A DNA stretch of 64,000 nt, taken from positions 62,001-126,000 of the forward strand of contig NZ_BAAADV010000008.1 in NCBI RefSeq assembly GCF_039522665.1. The letters are read 5' to 3'. The position numbers were made by a program, and so were the translations under genes. Below, one piece after another: positions 47,185 to 55,461 of this stretch (within the stretch, counting starts at the first letter, position 1; each line of letters starts with the position of its first letter). The notes under the pieces are model-generated. The model made no database searches. It had not been told where the DNA came from and was given only the letters and a program-made list of their open reading frames with translations. This DNA is from Natronoarchaeum mannanilyticum (GTDB lineage: Archaea; Halobacteriota; Halobacteria; Halobacteriales; Natronoarchaeaceae).

Positions 47185-47394
47185 GGCGGTCAAAGGACGG
47201 ACAGGCAGTTAGCGCTGGCGGAGGAGTCTGTCTCGTAGAACAGTTGGAAGGGTCACTGCTGTCCAGTAACCACGAGCACTCATCACCTGCAATGTTGCCG
47301 ATATCCGACGGCCCCGAACGTTGATGAGAGAGACTCCTCGCTCATGTCTAGTTCATCAGCTAGTTCTTGGACTGTGACTTCCTGTCCCCAGCTG

Positions 47395-48819
47395 TTACCC
47401 TCCGACGTTAATGGTTCCACCCTCGAGAATGGCAACGATATCGGAGAGATCGAATAGCCGGAGATCATCACGCTCGTCTGCGGCTTCCTCGACGGAGCGT
47501 TTGAACCCGGAGCGGCTGAACAAGGCGAATTCATACGTCTGCTCACCACCTCCGGTGGGTGTCCAATCGATTTGCTCCACGTCGTCTTCGAGGTCCGCGA
47601 GCACATCATAACCGAGGGGGGTGTTGGTAAATTTCGCTTCGCCAGCGATCAGCGTCGACTCGTCAGTTGGTGCGACGACATCTACTTCCTGACCCTTGTA
47701 CCACCACTGGCTTGGCACCTGTGTGAGCTGGTAGTCTGCATAGAGCGCCGGCACCGCCTGGTGACAGAGCGATTCGAACGTTTCGCTGACGAAGTCGGGC
47801 AATTCCGGTTCGATGAGATCCGCGTAGGCGTTCTCGCCGTAGAGTTCGTACTGTCCCCCGCGGCCGTAGAGATAGCGGAAGTAAAACCGGAATACGGGAT
47901 CTCGAATCTTGTATCGAGTCCGCTTGCTGCGCGCCGGATCGGCGAGTGCCGGATGATGTTTCTCGATGATCTGGAGGGTTTCCAGCCGGTCGAAGTAGTA
48001 CGACGTGTTGGTGCTCTCGATGCCGGCTCCCTGAGCGATCTCGTTTCGACTGCGATTCCCGCTGGCCATCGACTCCAGAACCGAAAAATACGTGTTCACC
48101 TCGTTGAGCTCCATCTGGAGGACGGTCTCGGGCTCGTCGTGGAGTGGGCCATCCGGGTCGCACAGCAGCCGCGTGATGTTCTCTCCGAGACTCTGGGATG
48201 GATCGAGCGGGCTGAGATAGCGGGGTGTGCCGCCGAAGACGCCATAGACGAACACCCGTTCTTCGGGATCATACGTTGGCACGAACTCTTGGATGGAGCG
48301 AAACGGCAGCTGGGTGAGTTCGAGGCGGCCATTCGGTGTCTGGGACACCCGTCCGTAGAGTGGCGCACCGCCATCGAGGACGTGGGTATGGATCATGCCG
48401 ATTGCAGAGCCTGTGAGTACGAGCGTCGCCTGACTCTCGTCGATAGCTGTATCCCACAGATGTTGAATGACCGAGGGAAGTCCCTCGTTCGATTCGATGA
48501 GATACGGAAATTCGTCGATGACGATGACGGCGTCTCTGTCGGTGAGGTACGTTAAGAGCGGTTCCCACTCCTCTTTGACGGCCGTGATGTCGGGATAGGT
48601 CGACGCTGCTGCCTCGACGAATCGCCTGAGCTGTGTCGTCGCTGTCCCCTGGACTGCCTGATAGTACACGGCATCGTCGCGGTCGGCAATCGATTGGCGG
48701 ACGAGTTCGCTCTTGCCGATCTGGCGGCGCCCATAGATGATTGCGAGTTCTGCAGTGCCACTCTCATAGAGGGTCTGCAACCGATCGAGTTCATCGATAC
48801 GATTGACGAACTGGTCCAT
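47395..48819 (-). CDS. AAA ATPase with C-terminal DUF234-like PD-(D/E)XK domain
   Basis: A 474-residue archaeal ATPase. Walker A is YGRRQIGKSEL (Gly30-Ser37), Walker B VIVIDEFP (Asp102, Glu103), followed by a sensor segment (LVLTGSAIGM) and a winged-helix part (RNEIAQGAGIESTNTSYYFDRLETLQII). The C-terminus has the nuclease-like pattern EVDVVAPTDESTLIAGEAKF, in which Asp and Glu-x-Lys could form a PD-(D/E)XK site. Such proteins are widespread in archaea and often sit among mobile or defence genes; no function is established. The ATG at 48819 was chosen by similarity. Confidence 0.9.
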   Translation of the reverse strand: MDQFVNRIDELDRLQTLYESGTAELAIIYGRRQIGKSELVRQSIADRDDAVYYQAVQGTATTQLRRFVEAAASTYPDITAVKEEWEPLLTYLTDRDAVIVIDEFPYLIESNEGLPSVIQHLWDTAIDESQATLVLTGSAIGMIHTHVLDGGAPLYGRVSQTPNGRLELTQLPFRSIQEFVPTYDPEERVFVYGVFGGTPRYLSPLDPSQSLGENITRLLCDPDGPLHDEPETVLQMELNEVNTYFSVLESMASGNRSRNEIAQGAGIESTNTSYYFDRLETLQIIEKHHPALADPARSKRTRYKIRDPVFRFYFRYLYGRGGQYELYGENAYADLIEPELPDFVSETFESLCHQAVPALYADYQLTQVPSQWWYKGQEVDVVAPTDESTLIAGEAKFTNTPLGYDVLADLEDDVEQIDWTPTGGGEQTYEFALFSRSGFKRSVEEAADERDDLRLFDLSDIVAILEGGTINVGG

Positions 48820-48972
48820 ACCTCTAGGTCGTGGCGGGAGATACATATGTGCTCCGAAGTTAGAAACTAGACTATAATAGTCTGAACTATAATATTCTGA
48901 TCCCTAATACGGTGGGTCAATCATTCGATCTTTCATCTACTAATGCTCCGACAGACATCCCCGAATGTTCCG

Positions 48973-49429
48973 TTAGTCGTCCTGTGAGCGGATTTCGCTG
49001 GCCCGCTGTTCAAGCCGGCGGAGAATCTGGATGCGCTGCTGATTCGCGTTCTCATAGGCGACGCAGGCTCGGAGCGTCTCCACGTCGTGAATCGTCGCGA
49101 TACCAGCGTTGATGAGCCGGGTATTTGGCGGTTCGAGACGCTGTTCCGGTGTGAGACCGTCTGATTCGGCGGATAGATCTGACGAGTGTCCTCAGCAAGG
49201 TCGTGGATATACTCGCGGAGGGTTTCCATATCCTCGCGGGCGCCTTCGAGCGTCTTACCCTCACTTTGGCCGTGATCTTGTCTTGATCGCGAGTACCAGT
49301 ACCGCGAGTGAGTTTGACGGTGAGTGAGACGCCGACATCGCTTCGCTCGACGTACTCGGTTGGTGCCTGACGCTCACGGTTCTGCGGCGATTCTGCGCCC
49401 GTACGAGGCTGCTGGCTGTGTTCTGACAT
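48973..49429 (-). pseudogene. conserved haloarchaeal small protein broken by two single-base deletions
   Basis: The 5' part reads PTEYVERSDVGVSLTVKLTRG and DQDKITAKV in one frame. Near 49258-49262 the frame must shift to give KTLEGAREDMETLREYIHDLA. Near 49168-49173 it must shift again to give ESDGLTPEQRLEPPNTRLINA and the acid-rich end RIQILRRLEQRASEIRSQDD, which stops at 48973. Each shift is repaired by one inserted base. The joined protein of about 150 residues looks like a normal haloarchaeal hypothetical, common on plasmids and integrated elements. Sequencing error is the alternative explanation. Confidence 0.75.
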
Positions 49430-49500
49430 TGATCGCTCCTGTGATCGTTAGTTGACGGACGGTGCGACTGGATCGTCGACTCTCTCACGAAGGACTGCAT

Positions 49501-49854
49501 CTATCTCGCGTCCCGTGAGTCGCCAGCAGCCGTCGGGTCCTGTAGCAACTCTAGCTGGCTCACTACTTCGGTCTTGAACGCCTTGTACTCCGCAAGCGCC
49601 ACCTCCTCATTATCAGTGTAATCGAGCAGGAGGGCGAGTGCGAGTTGGGCTGGCCCGCTGCCACCATCTCCCCATTCGAAGCCCGAAGGACTGTGATTCG
49701 CCAGCTCGAGGCTCCGCTCTGGCGTGAGCTGTTCTTGGTCCGATTGCCTCTCGACAATGGCGCGGCCTCGACGACGGGAACCGACGTAGATGACGTCGGG
49801 ATCAGCCGAGGTTCGTGACTGTACGTGTGAGCGTGCGTCGCTGATTCCACTCAT
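49501..49854 (-). CDS. DUF6166-like protein
   Basis: A 117-residue acidic protein. The central SPSGFEWGDGGSGPAQLALALLLDYTDNEEVALAEYKAFKTEVVSQL is the conserved core I associate with DUF6166, frequent on haloarchaeal plasmids and accessory regions. The N-terminal IYVGSRRRGRAIVER also belongs to it. Function unknown. It lies between the frameshifted gene and the divergent nuclease gene. Confidence 0.75.
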   Translation of the reverse strand: MSGISDARSHVQSRTSADPDVIYVGSRRRGRAIVERQSDQEQLTPERSLELANHSPSGFEWGDGGSGPAQLALALLLDYTDNEEVALAEYKAFKTEVVSQLELLQDPTAAGDSRDAR

Positions 49855-49976
49855 AGGTTGGTTCGCGGGAGGCTCGTTCGATCACCCCCGTACCCCTCTC
49901 GTGGGTCCAAAAACAGGACGGAGCTGCGTTCGGCAACGTATTTGACAGTTGCAACGTACTGTCCAGGTATATCGGG

Positions 49977-51341
49977 ATGGCTGTACTGGATGATCTCTCA
50001 GGGTTCGAGTTCGAAGATGTAATAGAGGACGTCTTCCGTAATCTCGGCTACGAGAACGTCCGCCAGGCAGCGCGGACGGCCGACGAGGGCCGCGACGTCA
50101 TCATGGAGGAGGTTGTCGACGGTACCCGCCGCGCGATCATTGTAGAATGCAAGCATACAGGGACGGTCGGGCGGCCGGTCGTCCAGAAGCTCCACTCGGC
50201 GATCGCGACGTTCGACTTCGACGGCCCCAAACGCGGAATGGTCGTCACGACCGGCCGGTTCACGAACCCTGCTCAGGAGTACGCCGACCGCCTCCAGCAG
50301 AACGACGACCCGCACCCAATCGAGTTGCTCGACGGCGAGGATCTCCGGGAGATTGCCGACGAGATCGGGCTCGACCTCTACAACGGGCGCATCGAGATTC
50401 TCTGCGACGAGACCTTGCGCCCGTACGACCCGGCCGCCGACGTCGACGCGGCCGTCGCGGAGGCGTTCCGCGACATCGAGAACATCGAGGCTGCCGACCT
50501 CCCAGACCCACACTCATCGGTGACGTTCCGCCCGGTGGTCGCGGTTACCGCGGACACGAACGCCGTCTTCGAGACGTCGGTAGGCGTCATTCACCGGATC
50601 AACGACCGGCCCCGATTCGTTGCCCACGCCGAACGCGGGCAGCCCCAGGTCGTCGACGAGGACGTCGGGACGCTGGTCACCGAGAATCTCCACGCGACGG
50701 TCGACCTCGACACCGAGCAGTTCGGAGCGGTGTTCGACGACGTCGAGGAGCGACGGTTCGGGCAGACCCAAACGGAGTACAAGGAATGGGCCGTCGAGCG
50801 GCTCCAGCAGCACCACACGACGACGGTCTCCTACACGGGCGACAATAACGTCACCTACAACAAGACCTGCGAGCCGAACCGCTCGGACATCTCCGTCCAA
50901 TCAATTGAACCAGTGTACCTCCCCGAAGTTCGGCACACCACCGACATCCAAGCGTACACCTACCCCTACGAGTACTACGCGGCAGGACCATCAAGGGTGA
51001 CTGCCGAGGACGGCATCCATCAGTGCGTCCACTGTGACACGAGCGGCGGCGACGAGACGTACACCTACTGTTCGAACTGCGGGGCAATCGCCTGCTCCAG
51101 CCACATCAAAACGGAGCGGCTGGAAGGCGAGCCGATCTGTACGGGCTGTGCAGTCACCGAGCGGTTCGCGCTGAAGACGAAGTACTTCTACGACGAGGAG
51201 AATCTCGAAGCGTTCCGCGAAGAGTACGCGGATATGTCGATTCACGAGAGGGCGATGGAGAATACACTGCTAGTCGGTGGTGGTATTGTGACGACGCTGC
51301 TGGTGATCCTCGGCCTCCTTGTTATATCGGGGATGATCTAG
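49977..51341 (+). CDS. Mrr-type nuclease with zinc ribbon and C-terminal membrane anchor
   Basis: A 454-residue protein. The N-terminal 130 residues form an Mrr-like PD-(D/E)XK nuclease: FEFEDVIEDVFRNLGYE, then EGRDVIM (Asp40), IIVECKHTG (Glu57, Lys59) and the downstream VQKLHSA. A middle region of unknown fold follows. Residues about 345-395 have cysteine pairs (CVHC, CSNC, CTGC) like a zinc ribbon, and the last 25 residues (TLLVGGGIVTTLLVILGLLVISGMI) form a membrane helix. Mrr-type enzymes cut modified or foreign DNA. Membrane anchoring is unusual. Role in DNA entry or phage defence is inference. Confidence 0.82.
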   Translation: MAVLDDLSGFEFEDVIEDVFRNLGYENVRQAARTADEGRDVIMEEVVDGTRRAIIVECKHTGTVGRPVVQKLHSAIATFDFDGPKRGMVVTTGRFTNPAQEYADRLQQNDDPHPIELLDGEDLREIADEIGLDLYNGRIEILCDETLRPYDPAADVDAAVAEAFRDIENIEAADLPDPHSSVTFRPVVAVTADTNAVFETSVGVIHRINDRPRFVAHAERGQPQVVDEDVGTLVTENLHATVDLDTEQFGAVFDDVEERRFGQTQTEYKEWAVERLQQHHTTTVSYTGDNNVTYNKTCEPNRSDISVQSIEPVYLPEVRHTTDIQAYTYPYEYYAAGPSRVTAEDGIHQCVHCDTSGGDETYTYCSNCGAIACSSHIKTERLEGEPICTGCAVTERFALKTKYFYDEENLEAFREEYADMSIHERAMENTLLVGGGIVTTLLVILGLLVISGMI

Positions 51342-51357
51342 GTGCCGCCAGTAGCCG

Positions 51358-51705
51358 TCAAAACTCTGCGAGACTTCGGTTCTGTGCTGGCGTCGTCGCT
51401 CTCCCTACCTGGATGAGTTCGAACTGCGCCAGATCGACATCGACCGCTCCGCCGATTTGGTTCCGAAGCTCGTCGTCCAGCGATGCGACCTCGATCGCTG
51501 TTAGTGTCCGCTGAGTCAACGCGTAACTGCTCGCCAACCCTGTTGGTCTGATAGCGAGCACGGAATCGGCTGGCGCGTCCCCGAGCGCACATTCCGCATC
51601 TCGGTGGGTGTAAACTCTCGCCTGTAGCTCTTCCACCGGCAACAACGGAGTCGCATCTCCGTAGTCGAGATAACCGCCCGCATCGGAGAAATGCCTTATG
51701 CTCAT
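51358..51705 (-). CDS. hypothetical protein, 115 aa
   Basis: An acidic 115-residue protein with no motif that I recognise. Composition (many Asp, Glu, Ala) is like a real haloarchaeal protein. It is convergent with the Mrr-type gene (16 bases apart) and divergent from the CBS-HEPN gene, so the AT-rich DNA between 51706 and 51786 can hold both promoters. It has no membrane segment and no signal peptide. Confidence 0.6.
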   Translation of the reverse strand: MSIRHFSDAGGYLDYGDATPLLPVEELQARVYTHRDAECALGDAPADSVLAIRPTGLASSYALTQRTLTAIEVASLDDELRNQIGGAVDVDLAQFELIQVGRATTPAQNRSLAEF

Positions 51706-51786
51706 CAAGCTATACTAATTAATTACTTCTACTTATTTCTTATGCTGGCCAAAGGATTATTCGCCGCGAAGCCGGAGGCTGGGATA

Positions 51787-52569
51787 ATGGGACGAGACCT
51801 CTACGTCTGTACCGCGGGTGATCTCGCTACGCGGTCGATTGCGTCACAATCACCGGATGCCACGGTCGCTGCGACCACTGACTGGCTTGAGTCGGAGGGA
51901 TATGATGTAGCACCTGTCATCGACGGAGAGACAGTTGTCGGATACGTCGAACTCGACCACCTGCAGGATGCAGCGGCTGACGATCAAATTGCAGCGCACA
52001 CGAACCCAGTAACGTTCGAGGAGATCATCAGTACCGACGCCACGTTCGATGAGGTACTCTCGGCACTCTACGAGTCCCCGTTTTATTTTCTGGGCGGGCG
52101 GAATCGGCTGACGGGCATCCTGACGCGCGCGGACCTGAACACGTCGCCCGCGCTGATCCACCTCTTCGACCGCATCACACTACTCGAAGAGCGCTTCCGT
52201 GAGCTCATTCTTGACGAGGTCCCTGACTGGAAGGAGCGTATATCTCTCGATCCAAATATTGTGGAAGATATCGAAGAGAGACACGCTGACGCCCGGCAAT
52301 CAAACATCGAACTCGATGAAATCCATTACGCTCAGTTCTCAACGCTTGCGACGATCATCAGTAATATCGAGGTCTGCTGGGACGCCTGTGGCTTTTCGAG
52401 CGATCACCGAGCGTCGAGCCAACTCGACGATCTGACCGAGTTGCGAAACTCCGTCGCTCACTCACAACTGATCGTCCAGCACACTGGCGAGGGGTTGGGA
52501 AAGGGGAGAACGATCGGTAAAGTCGAACAGACCTACACGACGCTTACGGACTGTCTGGACGCTCTCTAG
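51787..52569 (+). CDS. CBS-domain pair fused to a HEPN-like domain
   Basis: A 260-residue protein. The first part has two CBS domains (about residues 10-55 and 70-115; VAPVIDGETVVGYVELDHL and FLGGRNRLTGILTRADL are typical strands), which in other proteins bind AMP, ATP or related nucleotides. The last part has LTELRNSVAHSQ, with Arg220-x4-His225, the catalytic pattern of HEPN ribonucleases. The start at 51787 was preferred; an ATG at 51742 within AT-rich DNA is possible. A nucleotide-sensing RNase or a toxin-like effector is possible but unproven. Confidence 0.72.
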   Translation: MGRDLYVCTAGDLATRSIASQSPDATVAATTDWLESEGYDVAPVIDGETVVGYVELDHLQDAAADDQIAAHTNPVTFEEIISTDATFDEVLSALYESPFYFLGGRNRLTGILTRADLNTSPALIHLFDRITLLEERFRELILDEVPDWKERISLDPNIVEDIEERHADARQSNIELDEIHYAQFSTLATIISNIEVCWDACGFSSDHRASSQLDDLTELRNSVAHSQLIVQHTGEGLGKGRTIGKVEQTYTTLTDCLDAL

Positions 52570-52661
52570 ACGTGGCCATGGACAACCTCGGGAACATTCT
52601 CGAACCCTCATCTGCCTTCGAGAATTCCTGAAGTGCCGATCAGACCATTTCCTACGCAGGT

Positions 52662-53197
52662 TTAACGAGCCGTTTGTCGAGAGCGGCCGTCAACGAACCT
52701 TCGAAACTGCCAGGACGCCTGCTCGAAGGCTTCCTCAGTGGGGCCATCCCACCGGGGGAACGCAGAATGACCGCTCACCTTGACGGTCCACTCGGATGGC
52801 TCCTCGAACGGATTCCGTGCGGGGAGTTCGACGACGTAGAGATACTCCTCGTCGCCGTGAATGCCGTCTGCTGGATTTTCGACGCCGTGACCGAGCAGGA
52901 ACAGCGGCTGGTCGAGATGCCCCATATTGTCCGGGTCGAGGAGACCCGAGGGTTGGTCAGCGTGGATGCTCCGATCACGACCTTCATCCACGTAGAGGGT
53001 CATCGTCGAGAGCGTGTCGAGGAACTGGGCAGCGGCGTACGCAGGCCTGCGCTCTGTTCGTGTCTCGTCGAGCAGCTGCTTCAGCTGGTCCAGGTCACGG
53101 GGGACGCTATCGGGATACCCGTCCGAGTGGCGGTAGATTTGTGCAATGCGGTCGGTATCGGACTGTTCGCCTGCGGTCTCGCTCCGTTGGATGAATC
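52662..53197 (-). pseudogene. 3' part of a conserved haloarchaeal hypothetical gene, cut by IS6 element
   Basis: An open frame runs without a stop from the IS edge to TGA at 52662. It reads FIQRSETAGEQSD, then DRIAQIYRHSDGYPDSVPRD, LYVVELPARNPFEEPSEWTV and FPRWDGPTEEAFEQASWQF. This is the typical C-terminal two thirds of a haloarchaeal protein family of unknown function. The first Met in frame (53003) is internal. The 5' end should lie beyond the element, but DNA after 53932 does not continue it, so the gene is truncated. Confidence 0.78.
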
Positions 53198-53209
53198 GGC
53201 ACCGTCTAG
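53198..53209 (+). repeat. left terminal inverted repeat of the IS6 element
   Basis: GGCACCGTCTAG matches the right end at 11 of 12 positions. It overlaps the transposase stop codon at 53206-53208. Confidence 0.85.
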
Positions 53210-53892
53210 TTTAGCACCTCCTCAGCCGGCGTGCGGTGGTTGAGTGCCTGATGCGGTCGCTGTCGATTGTAATACTTGACGAAGACAGCGAGCCACTGCT
53301 GGGCGCTAGCCCGACTGCCCACCCATGAGGCGTGAAAGCGGTCGATCCGCATTCTGAGGGTCTGAAACCACTTTTCGATGTGGTTTCGGAACGAGTAGTC
53401 GAGCCGACCGCTGAGATCGAGGCGCGCGAGGGCAGTCAAATAGCCGTAGTCATCGACCAGAAACACGGTGTCTGTAAACTCGTGTTTCCGGTCGAGGGAG
53501 CGCAGAAACGCCGTTGCAGCGTCGGTGCCACGGTGTTCGAAGAGTTCAGCGCCCAGTACGAGTTTTGTGTCGGTGTCGATCGCGGCGTAGAGCCAGTGGA
53601 GCTCACCGTTAATCCTGACAGCCAGCTCATCGACAGCGACCCGCGACGGCGTTGCCGTCGGCGGGTCTGCCAGGCTGTCGGCCAGCCGGTGAATCCACTG
53701 CCAAACCGCTCCGTGCGAGCGGTCAACGCCCAGCAGCCGTAACACCGCGGTTGTTTCCCTGATCGATAAGCCGGCAGCGGTGAGCCGGACGCCGAACGCC
53801 CTGACGGGCGTCGGCGTCCGCTCACGCTGCCAACACTCAAGATCATCCGTCGCGAAACTCTCTTTGAGCAGGTCTGAGAGTGGCATAGACAC
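53206..53892 (-). CDS. IS6-family transposase
   Basis: A 228-residue DDE transposase with Asp88 (VAVDEL), Asp147 (FLVDDYGY) and Glu173 (HIEKWFQTLRMRID) as the catalytic triad. An N-terminal HTH (GLSIRETTAVLRLLGVDRSHGAVWQWIHRL) precedes the core. It is intact and of full family length; the start at 53886 (MPLSDLL) is an alternative. IS6 elements move by replicative cointegrate formation. It is more complete than and different from the remnant at 41088. Confidence 0.93.
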   Translation of the reverse strand: MSMPLSDLLKESFATDDLECWQRERTPTPVRAFGVRLTAAGLSIRETTAVLRLLGVDRSHGAVWQWIHRLADSLADPPTATPSRVAVDELAVRINGELHWLYAAIDTDTKLVLGAELFEHRGTDAATAFLRSLDRKHEFTDTVFLVDDYGYLTALARLDLSGRLDYSFRNHIEKWFQTLRMRIDRFHASWVGSRASAQQWLAVFVKYYNRQRPHQALNHRTPAEEVLN

Positions 53893-53920
53893 CTACCTCT
53901 TCGACCTGCTCACTCCTTAG

Positions 53921-53932
53921 CTAGACAGTGCC
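53921..53932 (-). repeat. right terminal inverted repeat of the IS6 element
   Basis: Reads GGCACTGTCTAG inward on the minus strand, pairing with the left end at 53198-53209 with one mismatch. Confidence 0.85.
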
Positions 53933-53992
53933 GCTTTCAGCATCTCTTTGACCTCCCGATTGTAGTCAAATAAGCTGATTTTGTCGACTCCC

Positions 53993-54574
53993 TTACTGTG
54001 AGGAGGCCAAATATCCGCCGATTCCAGCCGAGAGGACCGCGAGCAGCGACGCCGCGAGGCGCAGCAATTGTGGCGTCGATCCAAGCGGAGGTGGTCCCTT
54101 CGAGACCTCCATCATATCGTAGCGCATCACCGTTTTGTGGTGGCTCTCAGCTCCTTCATCTCGTGCTCGACGATCCTGATTGAACGGTTCGTCTGCCGTC
54201 GGAAGGGTCGCGTTCTCGGGACGTTCGATCGCAACATACCCGGGTCTCGTATCCGGGTTCTCTCTCCGAGCCTGTGACCGCTCCGCGCCGGTCATGTAGT
54301 CAAATTCGGGCGCTCCTTGTCCCGGCGAAGTGCGGTACGTCCCACCATTTTCGAGCGTTCGAACGTACAGCTCTTGCCCTCGATCGGAAAGATTCTCGTA
54401 CGGGATAATCGTCACACCGTCTTCCTCAAGTTTGTCTCGGCCGTCGAAGGTGACTGCCGTCGTGTCGTGCGTGAGCACCGCCTGAACGGGAAACAGTGTG
54501 GGCACTGTGAACAGGATGATCGCAAGAGCGAGGAGCGCCGTTCCGACCGCAGTGCGTCGATCCATCGATCTCAT
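53993..54574 (-). CDS. membrane protein of an ABC operon, unknown role
   Basis: A 193-residue protein with an N-terminal membrane helix (TALLALAIILFTVPTLFPVQAVL), an external polar domain of about 120 residues rich in charged residues, and a C-terminal helix (LLRLAASLLAVLSAGIGGYLAS). Its ATG overlaps the stop of the ABC permease by four bases (ATGA), so it belongs to the operon; this decides the start at 54574 over 54565. I do not recognise the family. It ends 60 bases from the IS6 element. Confidence 0.78.
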   Translation of the reverse strand: MRSMDRRTAVGTALLALAIILFTVPTLFPVQAVLTHDTTAVTFDGRDKLEEDGVTIIPYENLSDRGQELYVRTLENGGTYRTSPGQGAPEFDYMTGAERSQARRENPDTRPGYVAIERPENATLPTADEPFNQDRRARDEGAESHHKTVMRYDMMEVSKGPPPLGSTPQLLRLAASLLAVLSAGIGGYLASSQ

Positions 54575-55461
54575 TCTAGATCAGCTCGATTAAACGCCCA
54601 ATATCCAGCGAACAACGGGATCACGAGCCAAAACGCGAGGATGACGAGAGAAAACTCGTCGGTAAGGTACACCGGAAGATTAAGATCGGTCGTCGCTGCC
54701 TGCGTGCGCGTACTCGCTGCCGCGTTCGTGGCGCTATCGCGGAAGAGTTGCTGTTGCAGCCTGTCGGGCAAGACGAGGTTGATCGACTTCCGGTACGCGA
54801 GGAACGGGCTTGTGTACTGAACTGCATTGTAGAGATCCGGATTGCTCTTCATACCAAGTATGGACGTGTGAATCCCACGGACCAGGTTTTTGATCTGGAT
54901 CAGGGGAAATACGTAGAGGATGACGAGGACGAAGTACGACGTCAGCGAACTGGCGATCGCTCGGCTTCGCGTCGCCGCCGCCGCCGACACTGCGATGGCG
55001 ATGCTCACGAACACCGAACCATAGATGATCGTTAGCAGAAGCGTCCCAAGAATAACACCAGCGGGGAACACACCGAATTTGGCCAGCGAAATGCTGATCG
55101 CGGCGATGTACATGAATACGACGCCCGATGCGACGATCCCGAGTCGGCTTAGAAGCTTCCCGACGAAGACGTCCCGACGGGTGTTCGGGAACGACAGCAA
55201 GAACTTGATCCCGCCGCCTTCGCGTTCCCCGGCGATAGCCATGTACGTCGCGGCCAACGCGATGATAGGTAGCAGTACCGCCAGTAGCTGCGTTAACATC
55301 CGGAACGAACTCTGGACAGTCTCGATCCCGGTCAATCGGTAGCCTCGAGCCGTAAACCCGAGGAGGACTGCAATCTGTCCGAGGAGGACAGCAGCGACCC
55401 AGAGCGTCCGGGACCGCCGGGCACCTTTGAAGTCCTTTTTTGCGACGGTGAGCACACTCAT
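54571..55461 (-). CDS. ABC-2 type exporter permease
   Basis: A 296-residue membrane protein with about six helices. The N-terminal AKKDFKGARRSRTLWVAAVLLGQIAVLL and the ERE.G..K.LLSFPNTRRDVFVGKLLSRL loop belong to the ABC-2/NosY-like group found in haloarchaea. A large external loop after helix 5 contains the Asn/Ala/Thr-rich stretch. Four-base overlaps link it to ATPase and to the small membrane protein. Confidence 0.9.
   Translation of the reverse strand: MSVLTVAKKDFKGARRSRTLWVAAVLLGQIAVLLGFTARGYRLTGIETVQSSFRMLTQLLAVLLPIIALAATYMAIAGEREGGGIKFLLSFPNTRRDVFVGKLLSRLGIVASGVVFMYIAAISISLAKFGVFPAGVILGTLLLTIIYGSVFVSIAIAVSAAAATRSRAIASSLTSYFVLVILYVFPLIQIKNLVRGIHTSILGMKSNPDLYNAVQYTSPFLAYRKSINLVLPDRLQQQLFRDSATNAAASTRTQAATTDLNLPVYLTDEFSLVILAFWLVIPLFAGYWAFNRADLE

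Larger units (their letters stand above)
53198..53932. mobile_element. IS6-family insertion sequence, 735 bp
   Basis: The ends are set by imperfect inverted repeats: GGCACCGTCTAG at 53198-53209 and, on the other strand, GGCACTGTCTAG at 53921-53932. GGCACTGT is the usual tip of IS6-group elements. The only gene is the transposase on the minus strand. The eight bases outside each end (GATGAATC and GCTTTCAG) differ, so no target duplication remains; this suggests recombination between copies or adjacent deletion after insertion. Confidence 0.88.

Noticed and set aside
47283-47394. Helix-turn-helix-like string TVQELADELDMSEESLS after the AAA ATPase gene
   Set aside because: It is a real-looking HTH fragment, but only about 20 residues long, without a start, and could be a relic of an HTH_10 gene. 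Too short to annotate as a gene.
53190-53940. Eight-base target duplication around the IS6 element
   Set aside because: GATGAATC on the left and GCTTTCAG on the right are unrelated, so a simple insertion scar is not present.
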